DNA from: Euryarchaeota archaeon UBA24
GTDB taxonomy: Archaea; Halobacteriota; Halobacteria; Halobacteriales; Hikarchaeaceae
NCBI GenBank assembly: GCA_002503845.1
Contig: DASO01000016.1
Coordinates: forward strand, 2,255-53,932
Reading direction: 5' to 3'
Length of the DNA: 51,678 nucleotides
Program-made: the position numbers and the translations under genes
Part shown: in pieces, positions 14,839 through 23,788 of the stretch
How positions within the stretch are numbered: position 1 is the stretch's first letter
How the letters are laid out: each line of letters begins with the position of its first letter
Notes under the pieces: generated by a model
What the model was told of the DNA's origin: nothing
The model's input: only the letters and a program-made list of their open reading frames with translations
Database searches by the model: none

Positions 14839-15993
14839 ATGGATCGAATTGCAATAATAGGGGCTTCTATGACGCAATTTGGAGTTCGGGAAGGCTCTTG
14901 GATACGCGATTTACTCTCAGAGGCTGCAATGAGTTGCATAGAAACTACAGGCGTATCGCCCAGTGATATTGATCATGTATATGTTTCTAATATGGCCAGC
15001 GGGGAGTTCGAGGGGCAGACGGGAATTATGAATGCGCTGGTCCAAGATATAGGGGCAGTTCCTGCATATACTGCCCGAATTGACCAAACTAGTGCATCGG
15101 GGGGAGCGGGCATCTACGCGGCGTGGCAATCCGTAGCTAGCGGTCAAAGTGATATGACATTACTTGTAGGTGGTGAAAAAATGACTCACACATCCACTTC
15201 AAACGCAACAGACATAATCTCGACACTCACTCATCCCGTAGAATACAAACACGGAGTTACATTACCTAGTTTTGCAGGCCTCATCACTCAACTTTACTTA
15301 CACAGATATAATGCATCTCGTGAATCACTTGCCAAAGTCGCCGTTAAAAATCATAAGAATGGGGTTGACAACCCTCATGCACACTTTAGAAAAGAAATAG
15401 ATATAGAAACTGTACTATCTTCACCCATAATCGCAGACCCACTTAGATTGTATGATTTTTGTCCGATAACAGATGGGAGTGCTGCCTTGATGGTTTGTCC
15501 TGAATCTCGCGCAAAAAAAATTACAGACGATTACGCAGTGATTACTGGAATAGGAGGTGCAACAGATACCCACGTGGTCCACGAACGAAGAGAACCCACA
15601 ACATTAGATGCAGTGGTGATTAGCTCAAAAAAGGCATACGAAATGGCAAACAAAACACCCGAGGATATAGATGTTGCAGAATTGCACGATATGTTTACAA
15701 TACTTGAAATTTTGCAGTCGGAAGATTTAGGGTTTTTCAATAAGGGAGAAGGGTGGAAGGCAGTAGAAAAAGGCCTCACTGACCGGGATGGAAAACTGCC
15801 AATAAACACATCGGGGGGGTTAAAATCAAAGGGACATCCACTAGGTGCTAGTGGTGTTGCACAGGCACATGAATTATACCACCAGTTAATGGGCACTGCA
15901 GGTAAGCGGCAAGTCGACGCAAAAACTGCACTGGCATGTAACATTGGGGGATTTGGAAATTGTGTTATTACTACTATTTTGGAGTCTATATGA
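14839..15993 (+). CDS. Thiolase family protein (SCP2-thiolase type)
   Basis: A 384-residue thiolase-fold enzyme of the archaeal acetyl-CoA acetyltransferase / SCP-x type. It opens MDRIAIIGASMTQFGVREGS. The position of the nucleophilic Cys reads DQTSASGGAGIYAA (about residues 83-96), with Ser-Ala where related enzymes have a Cys nearby. The C-terminal motifs NTSGGLKSKGHPLGASG (His) and CNIGGFGNCV (second Cys) are present. It overlaps by four bases a DUF35 zinc-ribbon partner, the arrangement known for archaeal acyl-CoA condensing complexes. Role may be acetoacetyl-CoA formation for mevalonate or fatty acid cleavage. An ATG at 14818 would add seven residues. Confidence 0.8.
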   Translation: MDRIAIIGASMTQFGVREGSWIRDLLSEAAMSCIETTGVSPSDIDHVYVSNMASGEFEGQTGIMNALVQDIGAVPAYTARIDQTSASGGAGIYAAWQSVASGQSDMTLLVGGEKMTHTSTSNATDIISTLTHPVEYKHGVTLPSFAGLITQLYLHRYNASRESLAKVAVKNHKNGVDNPHAHFRKEIDIETVLSSPIIADPLRLYDFCPITDGSAALMVCPESRAKKITDDYAVITGIGGATDTHVVHERREPTTLDAVVISSKKAYEMANKTPEDIDVAELHDMFTILEILQSEDLGFFNKGEGWKAVEKGLTDRDGKLPINTSGGLKSKGHPLGASGVAQAHELYHQLMGTAGKRQVDAKTALACNIGGFGNCVITTILESI

Positions 15994-16364
15994 GTGATAA
16001 ATTAATTGTGTACAAATGCTCTAATGGCCATCTTTGTTATCCAAAGCATAGCATATGTTCTGAATGTGGAGTTTCAATAGGAAATGAGATGGTAGACATA
16101 TCTAATTTGAAAGGTACGGTTGTCACTTGGACAAAAAGCACGGTCCCCCCACCCGGAGTACGAAAACCAAATATTATTGCTATTGTTGAATATCATATCG
16201 AAGGTGAAACAGTAGCATTATTAGGAGGTATCGAGGGAGAATCTGTGAGTATAGGTGATATTGTCAACGCCATACCTGTTTCAAATCTCAGAGATACTGA
16301 ATATTGTCAACGAGAGAAAGGAAGTCAAACCTGGTCGGGCCATCGATTTAAAATAGTGGAATAA
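15990..16364 (+). CDS. DUF35 zinc-ribbon/OB-fold protein, thiolase partner
   Basis: A 124-residue acyl-CoA-associated protein of the DUF35 family: an N-terminal rubredoxin-like zinc ribbon (CSNGHLCYPKHSICSECG, about residues 9-26) followed by an OB fold (residues 40-110, LKGTVVTWTKSTVPPPG). Such proteins bridge or stabilise thiolases by binding the CoA moiety. The first ribbon knuckle is altered, C-x2-G-H-x-C instead of C-x2-C. The ATG overlaps the thiolase stop (ATGA), and GGAG lies nine bases upstream as a ribosome-binding site, so the pair is translationally coupled. Confidence 0.85.
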   Translation: MSDKLIVYKCSNGHLCYPKHSICSECGVSIGNEMVDISNLKGTVVTWTKSTVPPPGVRKPNIIAIVEYHIEGETVALLGGIEGESVSIGDIVNAIPVSNLRDTEYCQREKGSQTWSGHRFKIVE

Positions 16365-16378
16365 AACCCAATCAAGAA

Positions 16379-16819
16379 TCACTTTGCATAAGTTTTGATG
16401 TTTTTCCAAACAACTTGCATTTTCTCTCCAGTCAGCTTGACTAATTGGTCAAGGGAATCCTCGGAATCGGGAGATACCAATCCCAAGTCCCGAATGGCTT
16501 TTGTTGCAGAAACGTGGTGAACATGCACCAATCCATCTTCTGGAGACTCATATACGACAGTAGTGCAGGGTAGCATTCCTGCGATCTCTGGATCAATTTT
16601 TAAAGCACCATATGCAATTTGTGGGTGACAAACTATTATCAATGCGACCTTTGATACAGTTTCGCCCAATGTCCCTTTTATCATTTTATCGAGATGGCTA
16701 ACATTTATCGTCTCAAAGTCAGCCAATTCGTGTTCTAATTGTATCGCAAGAACTGCATCTTCAAAATCCATATCAACCGTGGTGTGTAGTACTTCTTTTG
16801 CCGTGGCAGTTTCATCCAT
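16379..16819 (-). CDS. DUF302 family protein
   Basis: A 146-residue cytoplasmic protein with the DUF302 pattern: an N-terminal strand-helix unit (TVDMDFEDAVLAIQLEHEL), a central VALIIVCHPQIAYGAL and an IAGMLPCTTVVYE segment, where a Cys precedes the last core strand. No enzymatic role is established. Start chosen at 16819 (MDETATAKEV); an upstream start at 16882 adds 21 residues rich in aromatic and basic residues. It is convergent with the DUF35 gene and divergent from the zinc-finger/aEF1B operon. Confidence 0.7.
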   Translation of the reverse strand: MDETATAKEVLHTTVDMDFEDAVLAIQLEHELADFETINVSHLDKMIKGTLGETVSKVALIIVCHPQIAYGALKIDPEIAGMLPCTTVVYESPEDGLVHVHHVSATKAIRDLGLVSPDSEDSLDQLVKLTGEKMQVVWKNIKTYAK

Positions 16820-16929
16820 ATGAATAGGTAAAAACCACTTTAAAAAACACTTGTGGTTAGCAGATGGAAAATAGTTTATCAAAAGTCACATCCGAAATTG
16901 TTTAAAGCCCGGGTGAAATCAAATAGAAT

Positions 16930-17106
16930 ATGAGTGCAGCAATGGAGAAAATGCTTTTCTGCGTTTCGTGCGGTATCAGTATTTCTGGAGTGAATGCAAC
17001 ATCTTTTGAATGTCCTAACTGCGACACCAACATTTCTAGATGTTCCAAATGTAAAAGACAGAGTAATAGATATCAGTGCCCGGGCTGTGATTTCGAGGGA
17101 CCATAG
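16930..17106 (+). CDS. Four-CxxC small zinc-finger protein (HVO_2753-like)
   Basis: A 58-residue microprotein with four CxxC knuckles: FCVSCG, ECPNCD, RCSKCK and QCPGCDFEG. Together these can bind two zinc ions. The layout matches, from memory, the HVO_2753 family of haloarchaea, which likewise precedes the aEF1B gene. Five bases separate it from aEF1B, so they are one operon. ATG at 16930; internal Met codons at 16942 and 16951 are alternatives. A role in translation or RNA binding is suggested only by position. Confidence 0.8.
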   Translation: MSAAMEKMLFCVSCGISISGVNATSFECPNCDTNISRCSKCKRQSNRYQCPGCDFEGP

Positions 17107-17111
17107 CTACC

Positions 17112-17378
17112 ATGGGGACTGTAGCCGCAAAAATCAAGATCATGCCAGAAACTTCAGAAATTGATATTGAAGAGCTAGAAAAAAATATTGAAGGTGCAAT
17201 CCCCGATGGGGCTGAGTTAAAAGGAATTGAACGCCAGCCCATTGCATTTGGACTAGTTGCACTATATCCTACAGTTCTAATCCCCGATGGGGAGGGTGGA
17301 ACTGATAAGATCGAAGAGGCTCTTTCCAAGGTAGAAGGTGTTGGTAGTGTTGCTGTTGAGGCAGTGGGGCTAATATAG
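17112..17378 (+). CDS. ef1b: Translation elongation factor aEF-1 beta
   Basis: An 88-residue nucleotide exchange factor for aEF-1 alpha. The opening MGTVAAKIKIMPETSEIDIEEL and the middle IAFGLVALYPTVLIPDGEGG match archaeal EF1B, a compact ferredoxin-like fold of this size. It follows the small zinc-finger gene by five bases. The gene ends 42 bases before eL21, which has its own TATA-like element. Confidence 0.93.
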   Translation: MGTVAAKIKIMPETSEIDIEELEKNIEGAIPDGAELKGIERQPIAFGLVALYPTVLIPDGEGGTDKIEEALSKVEGVGSVAVEAVGLI

Positions 17379-17420
17379 AGAGTTTTAAGCTGCTTAAATT
17401 AACATTTCATATATAAGATT

Positions 17421-17711
17421 ATGCCAAGTTCAAAGGGACCACGTAGCAAAACTCGACGAAAGTTGACAAATAAACTTCGAGATAGAGGAACTTCCCCACC
17501 TCAGCGAATAGTTCAACAGTTTGAAAATGGACAAAAAGTCCACCTCAGAATCGACCCAAGTGTACAAGATGGGAGGTTCCACCCTAGATTCAATGGGCAC
17601 ACAGGAGAGGTGGTTGGAAAGCAAGGATCTGCCTTTAAAGTCCAAATAACCGATGGAGGAAAGACAAAGGTTTTAATTTCAGTTGCTGCCCACCTGAAAG
17701 CCCAAAAATAA
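17421..17711 (+). CDS. rpl21e: Ribosomal protein eL21
   Basis: A 96-residue large-subunit protein. The basic N-terminus [20 protein letters not shown], then [22 protein letters not shown] and the closing basic tail fit archaeal eL21. A TATA-like GCTTAAATTA at about 17391-17400 lies 26 bases before the ATG, consistent with a leaderless transcript that continues into rpoF (five-base gap). Confidence 0.95.
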   Translation: MPSSKGPRSKTRRKLTNKLRDRGTSPPQRIVQQFENGQKVHLRIDPSVQDGRFHPRFNGHTGEVVGKQGSAFKVQITDGGKTKVLISVAAHLKAQK

Positions 17712-17716
17712 CAATT

Positions 17717-18073
17717 ATGACAATATTCCAAGAAATTATTTCAGAAGATTATTTGACCGTATCTGAGGTGAAACAACATCTGCAGAAAATAGAAAAAGAA
17801 CGAGTAGAGGATGAGGAGCGGGAGTTGCCCTATGAACTTGCGAGAACAATTGAGCATGTAAATCGTTTTTCGGTGTTAAGTGCAAAAGACGCGAGAGCAT
17901 TGGTGAAAAAATTGTTAGAATTAGAAAAGGTAAGTCCACAAAATGCATGTAAAATTGCGGATTTACTCCCTCAATCCCGAGATGAAGTACGTTCAGTATA
18001 TGCACAAGATCGCCATAATCTGGATGGCGACGAATTGGACAAAATTATATCAATAGTGGCCGAATACGTCTAA
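17717..18073 (+). CDS. rpoF: RNA polymerase subunit Rpo4 (RpoF)
   Basis: A 118-residue homologue of eukaryotic Rpb4, part of the stalk with Rpo7. The helical HRDC-like fold ends in NACKIADLLPQSRDEVRSVY and a typical final IISIVAEYV. Position directly after eL21 and before DUF655 and KsgA is the standard euryarchaeal order. Confidence 0.93.
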   Translation: MTIFQEIISEDYLTVSEVKQHLQKIEKERVEDEERELPYELARTIEHVNRFSVLSAKDARALVKKLLELEKVSPQNACKIADLLPQSRDEVRSVYAQDRHNLDGDELDKIISIVAEYV

Positions 18074-18141
18074 AAAATAATTGAATTTATTGGCATTATC
18101 TATTTAAGTGTTTAAATCTATACCCATGTAGTGATAGGTCT

Positions 18142-18696
18142 ATGTTACACGATATTCAGTTGGTAACAGTTTTGGACTATTTGGCACATGGACGGGAGGG
18201 GGACGAATCTCCACAATATCGAAAACCACAATTATTGCAAGTAATAAAAGAAGAGGGCTTTGTCTTGTGTGAACTTGTTCTTAAACAAGGTCCATTGGGA
18301 ACTATAGGAGATCCACTGAATGTAAACGAGTATCCCGAATATATTGAATTCATTCGAGAGATTGGATATGAGGACCTATCTGTTGGGGCGAAAACTGAAT
18401 TAGAACATATTATCCGTGAAATTATCCAAAATGATAGCCAAAAATTTGTCGACTTTTTCAACAATTCAAATCCAATAAGCATCAGATTACATCAACTAAA
18501 TCTGCTCCCCGGGATTGGGGGGAAAATCAGGGACAGGATCCTCAATTCGAGAAAATATTCTTCTTTTGAAAGTTTCGAGGACCTAGAAGAGAAAATCGAG
18601 GGGTTGTACAACCCTCAAGAGATAATACTCAATCGAATTCTAGATGAACTAAAAAATCCAGATATCAAATATCATATATTCGTCAATACAAAATGA
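18142..18696 (+). CDS. DUF655 family protein
   Basis: A 184-residue protein of the DUF655 family found between rpoF and ksgA in many euryarchaea. An N-terminal S1/OB-like region (residues 1-60, LDYLAHGREGDE) precedes a helix-hairpin-helix segment (LNLLPGIGGKIRDRILNSR, about residues 118-136), so it probably binds nucleic acid. A TATA-like CTATTTAAGTG lies about 40 bases upstream. Its biochemical role is not established; location suggests rRNA or ribosome metabolism. Confidence 0.85.
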   Translation: MLHDIQLVTVLDYLAHGREGDESPQYRKPQLLQVIKEEGFVLCELVLKQGPLGTIGDPLNVNEYPEYIEFIREIGYEDLSVGAKTELEHIIREIIQNDSQKFVDFFNNSNPISIRLHQLNLLPGIGGKIRDRILNSRKYSSFESFEDLEEKIEGLYNPQEIILNRILDELKNPDIKYHIFVNTK

Positions 18697-18720
18697 ATAA
18701 CAAGGTAGTTATTGGATATA

Positions 18721-19545
18721 ATGCGGAAACCGAAAGATCTATTAAAAAAAGCAAGAACCAAAGGAAATCAAAATTTAGACCAATATTTTTTGATGGACGA
18801 AGGGGTCCTCAATAGATTGCAATCATATGCACGTGAATTTGATTGTGACCACATACTTGAAATTGGAGCAGGGATTGGGAATTTAACCGATAAACTTGTT
18901 GAGATCTCAGGAGGTGTTACTGCAATAGAAATAGATCCTCTCTTGGTGGATTTTCTCTCGCTTGAATTCAAAGAGGAAATATCTACAAAAAAATTGCATT
19001 TAATTCAAGGAGATATCTTGGAAGTTCAATTGCCCCCCTATACTGTGTCTGTATCCAATTTGCCATACGAATTATCTAGTAAAATATTATTTAGATTGCT
19101 TCCAAGTAAAATGCCACTAGTCTTGATGGTACAAAAAGAGTTTGCCCAACGTCTCGTTGCAAAACCAAACACACCAGAATATGGGAGACTCACAATAACA
19201 GCAGGGCATTATGCAGATATAGAAATTATAGAAACGGTTTCCCCCCTCGCATTCAACGTTAGACCCGCTGTGGAAAGTGCAATCGTTAAGTTGGTTCCTT
19301 CAAAACCAGATTATATTGTGGAAAATGAGGCTGCCTTTTTACAGCTAGTTACTGCAGTGTTTACACAAAGACGTAAAAAAATGGTTAATTCTATTAAAAA
19401 TACCACCCATATTTCTCACATAGAAAACCCTACTATTTTAATTGAACTAGCAGATGAAGAGTTGATGAACTCTCGGCCCGGGGAATTGACACCTGCTGAT
19501 TTTGCAATATTGGCCAATATTCTGGCAAACTCTACAGATGATTAA
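18721..19545 (+). CDS. ksgA: 16S rRNA dimethyladenosine transferase KsgA/Dim1
   Basis: A 274-residue SAM-dependent enzyme that dimethylates two adenosines near the 3' end of 16S rRNA. QNLDQYFLMDEGVLNRL is the N-terminal motif (canonical GQNFL), ILEIGAGIGNLTDKL the SAM loop (about residues 44-58), and SVSNLPYELSSKIL the catalytic N-L-P-Y motif (about residues 110-123). The ATG at 18721 is preferred over a TTG three codons earlier. Its stop overlaps the next start by one base. Confidence 0.95.
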   Translation: MRKPKDLLKKARTKGNQNLDQYFLMDEGVLNRLQSYAREFDCDHILEIGAGIGNLTDKLVEISGGVTAIEIDPLLVDFLSLEFKEEISTKKLHLIQGDILEVQLPPYTVSVSNLPYELSSKILFRLLPSKMPLVLMVQKEFAQRLVAKPNTPEYGRLTITAGHYADIEIIETVSPLAFNVRPAVESAIVKLVPSKPDYIVENEAAFLQLVTAVFTQRRKKMVNSIKNTTHISHIENPTILIELADEELMNSRPGELTPADFAILANILANSTDD

Positions 19546-20093
19546 TGATGGAAAAAAAATTTTACAAACCTGCAGAAGATTCGGCCCTGTTGGCTAACTG
19601 CGCAATGGAAAGTGTCGGAGAAATGGATTGTGTATTAGATATTGGTACGGGTTCTGGTTATGTGGCTTCAAAAATAGAAGGAAAGTGTTTGAGAGTCATT
19701 GGATCTGACATCAATCCCCATGCATGTACTCACGCAAAAAAGAATAACATTGACATTGTACGATCGAACTTAATGGATGCATTTGATAAAAATTCATTTG
19801 ACATAGTGCTATTCAACCCTCCTTACCTACCAGAAGATGGACATGTATTTGAAGAATGGTTTGAGATGGCAACTGTGGGTGGGGAGACAGGAAGGGAAAT
19901 TATAGAAAATTTCCTTGATGATTTGAAACGTGTGTTAACACCATCGGGATGTGCATTGCTACTAGCCAGTACTAAAACAGGGATATTTGAAGTTGAAATG
20001 TATGCAAAAGAAAAAGGATTTGATGCCAATACTATTGCGGAGGACACTTATCACGATGAAAAATTGGTTGTTTTTAAGATTAAACCTTATTAA
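19545..20093 (+). CDS. HemK2/Mtq2-like protein N5-glutamine methyltransferase
   Basis: A 182-residue SAM methyltransferase of the short archaeal/eukaryotic HemK2 type, expected to modify the GGQ glutamine of release factor aRF1. VLDIGTGSGYVASKI (about residues 30-44) binds SAM, and FNPPYLPED (about residues 88-96) is the catalytic NPPY motif. The N-terminal FYKPAEDSALL matches archaeal members. The first ATG overlaps the ksgA stop; a second follows at once. Placement after ksgA fits haloarchaeal order. Confidence 0.88.
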   Translation: MMEKKFYKPAEDSALLANCAMESVGEMDCVLDIGTGSGYVASKIEGKCLRVIGSDINPHACTHAKKNNIDIVRSNLMDAFDKNSFDIVLFNPPYLPEDGHVFEEWFEMATVGGETGREIIENFLDDLKRVLTPSGCALLLASTKTGIFEVEMYAKEKGFDANTIAEDTYHDEKLVVFKIKPY

Positions 20094-20142
20094 AAATTTC
20101 ACTTTCACATAGCTCTTCGTATTGCATTTATGGTGCCCTTTG

Positions 20143-20155
20143 GTTCCAATGGAAC
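20143..20155. promoter_or_regulatory. Small hairpin between hemK2 and metE1
   Basis: GTTCC-AAT-GGAAC with a 3-base loop, followed by AAAAATTC. In the minus direction it is followed by nothing useful; in the plus direction it could mark the end of the hemK2 transcript or an operator for the met genes. TATA-like GATATATC and AATATATGC lie just after it (about 20193-20208). Confidence 0.25.
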
Positions 20156-20256
20156 AAAAATTCAATAAAGACAACTGTGAGGATATATCAATATATGCTA
20201 TTCCACATAATTTGGAAAGGGAATATTAATGTGGTCACATGAACGAGTATAGTTTC

Positions 20257-21240
20257 ATGGTTGAGATTATGTCGTCCTCATTGGGTTTATATCCACTCCC
20301 TGATTGGACGAAAGATGAATTATCTAAATTAAAAGGCCACCAAAGGGATGGACTTATTAGTGGGAATGAAAGCTCATTGATTAATGCTGTTTATGATTCT
20401 GCAAGGGAGTTTATAATAGGGGAGCAGCAAACTGCAGGTATAGACTTAATTGTGGAAGGGCAGCTTAGGTGGGACGATATGCTGGTCCACCCACTTATTG
20501 TCCACGAGTCGGTGGAAGCAAGGGGTTTGGTTCGGTATTATGACAATAATAATTTCTATAGAGAACCGGTAGTTGTGGGTGAACTTACTAGCAATGGAGA
20601 TGTGGCAAGAGAACTAGAAAAAACGTCTGAATTGGTCAGCACGCCTAGTGCGATATTTCCAGGCCCATATTCACTATCAAAACTTGCTACGGATGAATAC
20701 TATGGTTCAGAAACTAAGTTTCTTGAAGCAATGGGGGGATTTGTGCGAGAAGAAATTCAAGGATTCCCTGAAATGAGTTATTTAACATTGCTGGAACCAT
20801 CATTGGCAGTTGACCCACCTCACGGTGACGAAAAAGAATTAATCGCCGATCTACTCAAAAAAATAAAAAGTGTGGTGAAAAAAGAACTTATTATCCAAAC
20901 TTATTGGGGTGCATTCGACGAAGAAACGTATGCCACATTACTTGAATTGGGTGTGGGAATTGGTTTTGATTTTGTTACAGCAGCAGAATCCAATTTGAAA
21001 TTATTAAGTGAACAAGGGGCCCCAAAAATGGCCTCTGTGGGGGCAATTAATGGGCAAAATACCAACGTCGAGTCCCCTGAGGAGGTCCAAAATCTAATTA
21101 AAGGAATGCTTGAAAAAAATCCGGACATACAACGCGTGGTTGTAAATCCCAATACGGGATTATTTTATTTGCCTGAGAATCGATTTACAGAAAAATTAAC
21201 AGTATTGGGTTCTATTGCAGGTATGGAGGAGGCATTGTGA
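20257..21240 (+). CDS. MetE-like protein 1 (N-terminal-type paralogue)
   Basis: A 327-residue TIM-barrel protein of the cobalamin-independent methionine synthase family. It begins GLYPLPDWTKDELSKLKGHQ at residue 10, as in the first of two tandem metE genes in haloarchaea. The zinc ligand motif (H-x-C) found in the next gene is absent: the region reads LIIQTYWGAFD. It is therefore probably the non-zinc partner, binding methyl donor or assisting catalysis. An earlier ATG at 20239 would add six residues. The stop overlaps a GTG start of the next gene by four bases, so the two are translated together. Confidence 0.8.
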   Translation: MVEIMSSSLGLYPLPDWTKDELSKLKGHQRDGLISGNESSLINAVYDSAREFIIGEQQTAGIDLIVEGQLRWDDMLVHPLIVHESVEARGLVRYYDNNNFYREPVVVGELTSNGDVARELEKTSELVSTPSAIFPGPYSLSKLATDEYYGSETKFLEAMGGFVREEIQGFPEMSYLTLLEPSLAVDPPHGDEKELIADLLKKIKSVVKKELIIQTYWGAFDEETYATLLELGVGIGFDFVTAAESNLKLLSEQGAPKMASVGAINGQNTNVESPEEVQNLIKGMLEKNPDIQRVVVNPNTGLFYLPENRFTEKLTVLGSIAGMEEAL

Positions 21241-22283
21241 GGGACAATAGGTCTCAATTTCGTCCAGTGGATCATCCGAATGACCATTTCATACTGACAA
21301 CGGTGGTTGGTTCATATCCTAAACCAAAATGGCTCAATCGAGCCCGTGAATCATATCATGTTCATTCTAACAAAGATTCAAGGGATCAATATACTGAAGC
21401 AAAAAATGATGCATCCACAATAATTATAAAAGAGCATGAAGAGGCCGGTCTAGACGTTGTGGTGGATGGAGAAATGAGAAGGAATGAAATGGTTGAGTAT
21501 TTTGCAGAAAGGATACAAGGATATGAATTTAATGGGCCAGTAAAAGTCTGGGGCCATAATTATTTTGATAAACCATCCGTGGTTGAAAAGGTGTCATACA
21601 GAGAACCGTGGCTTCTTGAAGAATACAAATGCAATGTAAAGATCTCTGAAAAGCCTATAAAGGTCCCCATAACAGGGCCATACACGCTAGCAAATTGGAG
21701 TTTCAATGAATTTTATAAAGATGAAGATGCGCTGTCCTATGAATTGGCAGAACTTGTCAACATGGAAATAAAGAATCTAGTTGGTGCAGGGGTGAGATAT
21801 ATTCAAATTGATGAACCAGCACTAGCCACTACCCCGGAGGATCATAAAGTGGTGAGGAAGTGTTTAGAGAGAATAACAAATGGAATTGCAGATGATGTGA
21901 GAGTTGGACTTCATGTGTGTTACGGGGATTATTCAAGAATTTTTCCAAAAATATTGGATTTTCCGGTTGATGAATTTGATGTAGAACTGGCCAATGGAAA
22001 TTATAGCCAGCTAGAAGTATTCAAGAAAGTTCCCTTTACGAAAGATATTGGATTCGGGGTAATTGATGTACACGATTCTAGGATAGAATCCGTGGAGGAA
22101 GTTAGAGAGCGAATTTTAAAAGGTTTGGAAGTAGTCCCTCCTGATCGGCTAACAGTTAGTCCAGACTGCGGGCTTAAGCTCTTATCGAGAGAAGTAGCTT
22201 ATAAAAAGATGGTAAATATGGTCAAGGCCACGCGCATGGTTGAAGAAGAATTGGATCGGGGAGAGATAGAAGTGGTAAAATGA
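21237..22283 (+). CDS. metE: Methionine synthase MetE-like, zinc-containing
   Basis: A 348-residue cobalamin-independent methionine synthase C-terminal-type protein. VVGSYPKPKWLNRARE opens the barrel, EAGLDVVVDGEMRRNEM binds substrate, and the zinc site is given by RVGLHVCYGD (about residues 221-230) with the later Cys in VSPDCGLK (about residue 305). IQIDEPAL supplies the conserved acidic residue. Such short archaeal enzymes often take the methyl group from a corrinoid or pterin carrier rather than from folate polyglutamate. GTG start coupled to the preceding gene. Convergent with ndk, four bases apart. Confidence 0.88.
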   Translation: MRDNRSQFRPVDHPNDHFILTTVVGSYPKPKWLNRARESYHVHSNKDSRDQYTEAKNDASTIIIKEHEEAGLDVVVDGEMRRNEMVEYFAERIQGYEFNGPVKVWGHNYFDKPSVVEKVSYREPWLLEEYKCNVKISEKPIKVPITGPYTLANWSFNEFYKDEDALSYELAELVNMEIKNLVGAGVRYIQIDEPALATTPEDHKVVRKCLERITNGIADDVRVGLHVCYGDYSRIFPKILDFPVDEFDVELANGNYSQLEVFKKVPFTKDIGFGVIDVHDSRIESVEEVRERILKGLEVVPPDRLTVSPDCGLKLLSREVAYKKMVNMVKATRMVEEELDRGEIEVVK

Positions 22284-22287
22284 AATG

Positions 22288-22746
22288 CTATTCATAAAGC
22301 CAGGTTTCGTCTATACGCTCATACGATGAAAATTCAAGTTCATCAAAGAATAGATTTATTTCACGTTCGTTAGACCCAGGGTTGGTATCGGACCCATGAA
22401 TGACGTTTCGCCCAAGATCAATTCCAAAATCGCCCCTTATAGTCCCAGGCGGTGATTCTGAAGGGTCGGTAGAACCCATCATTTGACGAACGATACTGAC
22501 CGCATTTTTTCCCTCTAAAACCATGGCAAAGGAAGGACCCGAACAGATGAATTCAACCAATCCATCAAAAAAGGGCTTTCCAACATGTTCTGAATAGTGC
22601 TTTTGCGCTAGTTCTAAATTAATGGTTAAAAGCTTCGATCCCACAAGTTTGAGCCCACGTTTTTCAAATCGGGAAATGATAGTTCCTATGAGGCCGCGTT
22701 GAACCCCGTCCGGTTTAATTAACACGAAGGTTCGCTCTTGAGTCAT
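22288..22746 (-). CDS. ndk: Nucleoside diphosphate kinase
   Basis: A 152-residue enzyme that balances NTP pools. [15 protein letters not shown] (residues 6-20) and the phospho-histidine motif RNVIHGSD (about residues 113-120) are intact, as is ETWLYE at the end. The start overlaps the eL24 stop by one base, so it is the last gene of the eL8-eS28-eL24-ndk operon conserved in euryarchaea. Confidence 0.96.
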   Translation of the reverse strand: MTQERTFVLIKPDGVQRGLIGTIISRFEKRGLKLVGSKLLTINLELAQKHYSEHVGKPFFDGLVEFICSGPSFAMVLEGKNAVSIVRQMMGSTDPSESPPGTIRGDFGIDLGRNVIHGSDTNPGSNEREINLFFDELEFSSYERIDETWLYE

Positions 22747-23000
22747 TATTCTTCAATTAATTCCAAATCTATTTCTACGGTTTGTGCGGTTGGATTGGAA
22801 GTCTGAGGAGCTTTGCTAGCTTTGACATGCCTACCCCGAGCAGTCCAGGGGAGTCTCCTAGATTTTCTACCAAGTTTTGAGTTTTTATCACATTTTGAGG
22901 AACAAAAATAGGCAGTCCTCCCATCTGTTCGTACGAATAACAGTCCAGTGCCAGGTTCCATGGGAGATCCACAAAAATCACAAGATCTAAAATCAGGCAC
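22746..23000 (-). CDS. rpl24e: Ribosomal protein eL24
   Basis: An 84-residue large-subunit protein with the zinc ribbon CDFCG (residues 7-11) and FCSSKCDKN (about 32-40), then the basic segment [13 protein letters not shown]. Haloarchaeal and other archaeal eL24 end soon after; here an acidic tail ([13 protein letters not shown]) extends the protein by about 20 residues. Confidence 0.93.
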   Translation of the reverse strand: MPDFRSCDFCGSPMEPGTGLLFVRTDGRTAYFCSSKCDKNSKLGRKSRRLPWTARGRHVKASKAPQTSNPTAQTVEIDLELIEE

Positions 23001-23006
23001 GGATGA

Positions 23007-23219
23007 TCACCTTCCCCCGATAGAATCTGCTTCTCTTGCAGTTTCTCTTAGTTGAATTATATCTCCAATTCGAACGGGCCCAATGCAATTTCTAGTTATA
23101 ACTTGTCCCTTATTCGATCCGTCTTTAATTCTACATTTTATTTGCATGGCTTCTCCATGCATTCCTGTCTTACCAACGATTTCCACCACCTCAGCGGGTG
23201 TGGAATCTTCAATGCTCAT
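23007..23219 (-). CDS. rps28e: Ribosomal protein eS28
   Basis: A 70-residue small-subunit protein with the OB-fold core [20 protein letters not shown] and the conserved end [18 protein letters not shown]. Its ATG overlaps the eL8 stop by four bases. Confidence 0.95.
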   Translation of the reverse strand: MSIEDSTPAEVVEIVGKTGMHGEAMQIKCRIKDGSNKGQVITRNCIGPVRIGDIIQLRETAREADSIGGR

Positions 23220-23584
23220 GCTTTACGGAGGTCCTCAAGTTTGGCAGATAGGTCTTCGACAGAATCCTTTGCACTTCCCGGATCAACAATTGCAGCTGCT
23301 GCACTTGGTACAGACAATCCCGTTGCATTTCCTATTTCTTCTTGTGTTGGTACAAATAAAAATGGAATTCCTTTCTCAATGGAGAGTTCGGGCAGGTGCA
23401 TTACGATTTCTTCAGGTTGTACGTCTTCTGCTATAAAAACTAATTTTGCACTTCCACGTTCAATGGTTTTTGTCGTTTCATTCGTTCCTTTTTTAACAGA
23501 CCCAGTGTCTCGTGCGGCTGCAAGTGCTTCTAGAGCAGCTTGCTGGAGATCGTCAGGTACGTCAAATGTTACGTATATTGGCAT
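23216..23584 (-). CDS. rpl7ae: Ribosomal protein eL8 (L7Ae)
   Basis: A 122-residue kink-turn-binding protein, part of the ribosome and of box C/D, H/ACA and RNase P particles. [16 protein letters not shown] (about residues 28-43) is the RNA-binding segment and [19 protein letters not shown] the core. It heads the four-gene operon. Two TATA-like elements lie upstream, at 23604-23610 and 23661-23670. Confidence 0.96.
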   Translation of the reverse strand: MPIYVTFDVPDDLQQAALEALAAARDTGSVKKGTNETTKTIERGSAKLVFIAEDVQPEEIVMHLPELSIEKGIPFLFVPTQEEIGNATGLSVPSAAAAIVDPGSAKDSVEDLSAKLEDLRKA

Positions 23585-23660
23585 GATTGTTCACTTTGGT
23601 CCCAATAAAAGCTCACCCACAAACTCTGAGATAACTCCTTACAGAAGGTATGGATCATTG

Positions 23661-23670
23661 ACTTTTATAG
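23661..23670 (-). promoter_or_regulatory. TATA box of the eL8-ndk operon
   Basis: CTATAAAAGT on the minus strand, the best TATA match in the 204-base gap between gltX and rpl7ae. It predicts a start near 23640 and a leader of about 55 bases. A weaker CTTTTATTG at 23604-23612 would give an almost leaderless transcript. Confidence 0.45.
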
Positions 23671-23741
23671 AGATTCTACGCAAGAGTAGTTAGGCCTCAC
23701 ATAAAAACTCCCCTATAAAGGTCACTGCGTGCGATTGTGGG

Positions 23742-23779
23742 CCATGCATATTGCTAGCATGGGGGTTAAAAAGAGAGGG
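23742..23779 (-). terminator. Candidate terminator after gltX
   Basis: Ten bases past the gltX stop the minus strand has a pyrimidine tract CCCTCTCTTTTTAA (23779-23766), the usual archaeal T-rich termination signal. A hairpin with 6-bp arms (CCATGC/GCATGG, 23742-23762) follows. Between this and the eL8 promoter nothing else was recognised. Confidence 0.4.
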
Positions 23780-23788
23780 AGGATCTGC

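Noticed and set aside
23052..23693. Long plus-strand frame (213 codons) opposite the eL8-eS28 genes
   Set aside because: It is antisense to two certain ribosomal protein genes, Ser/Pro-rich without any domain, and has no promoter or ribosome-binding site.
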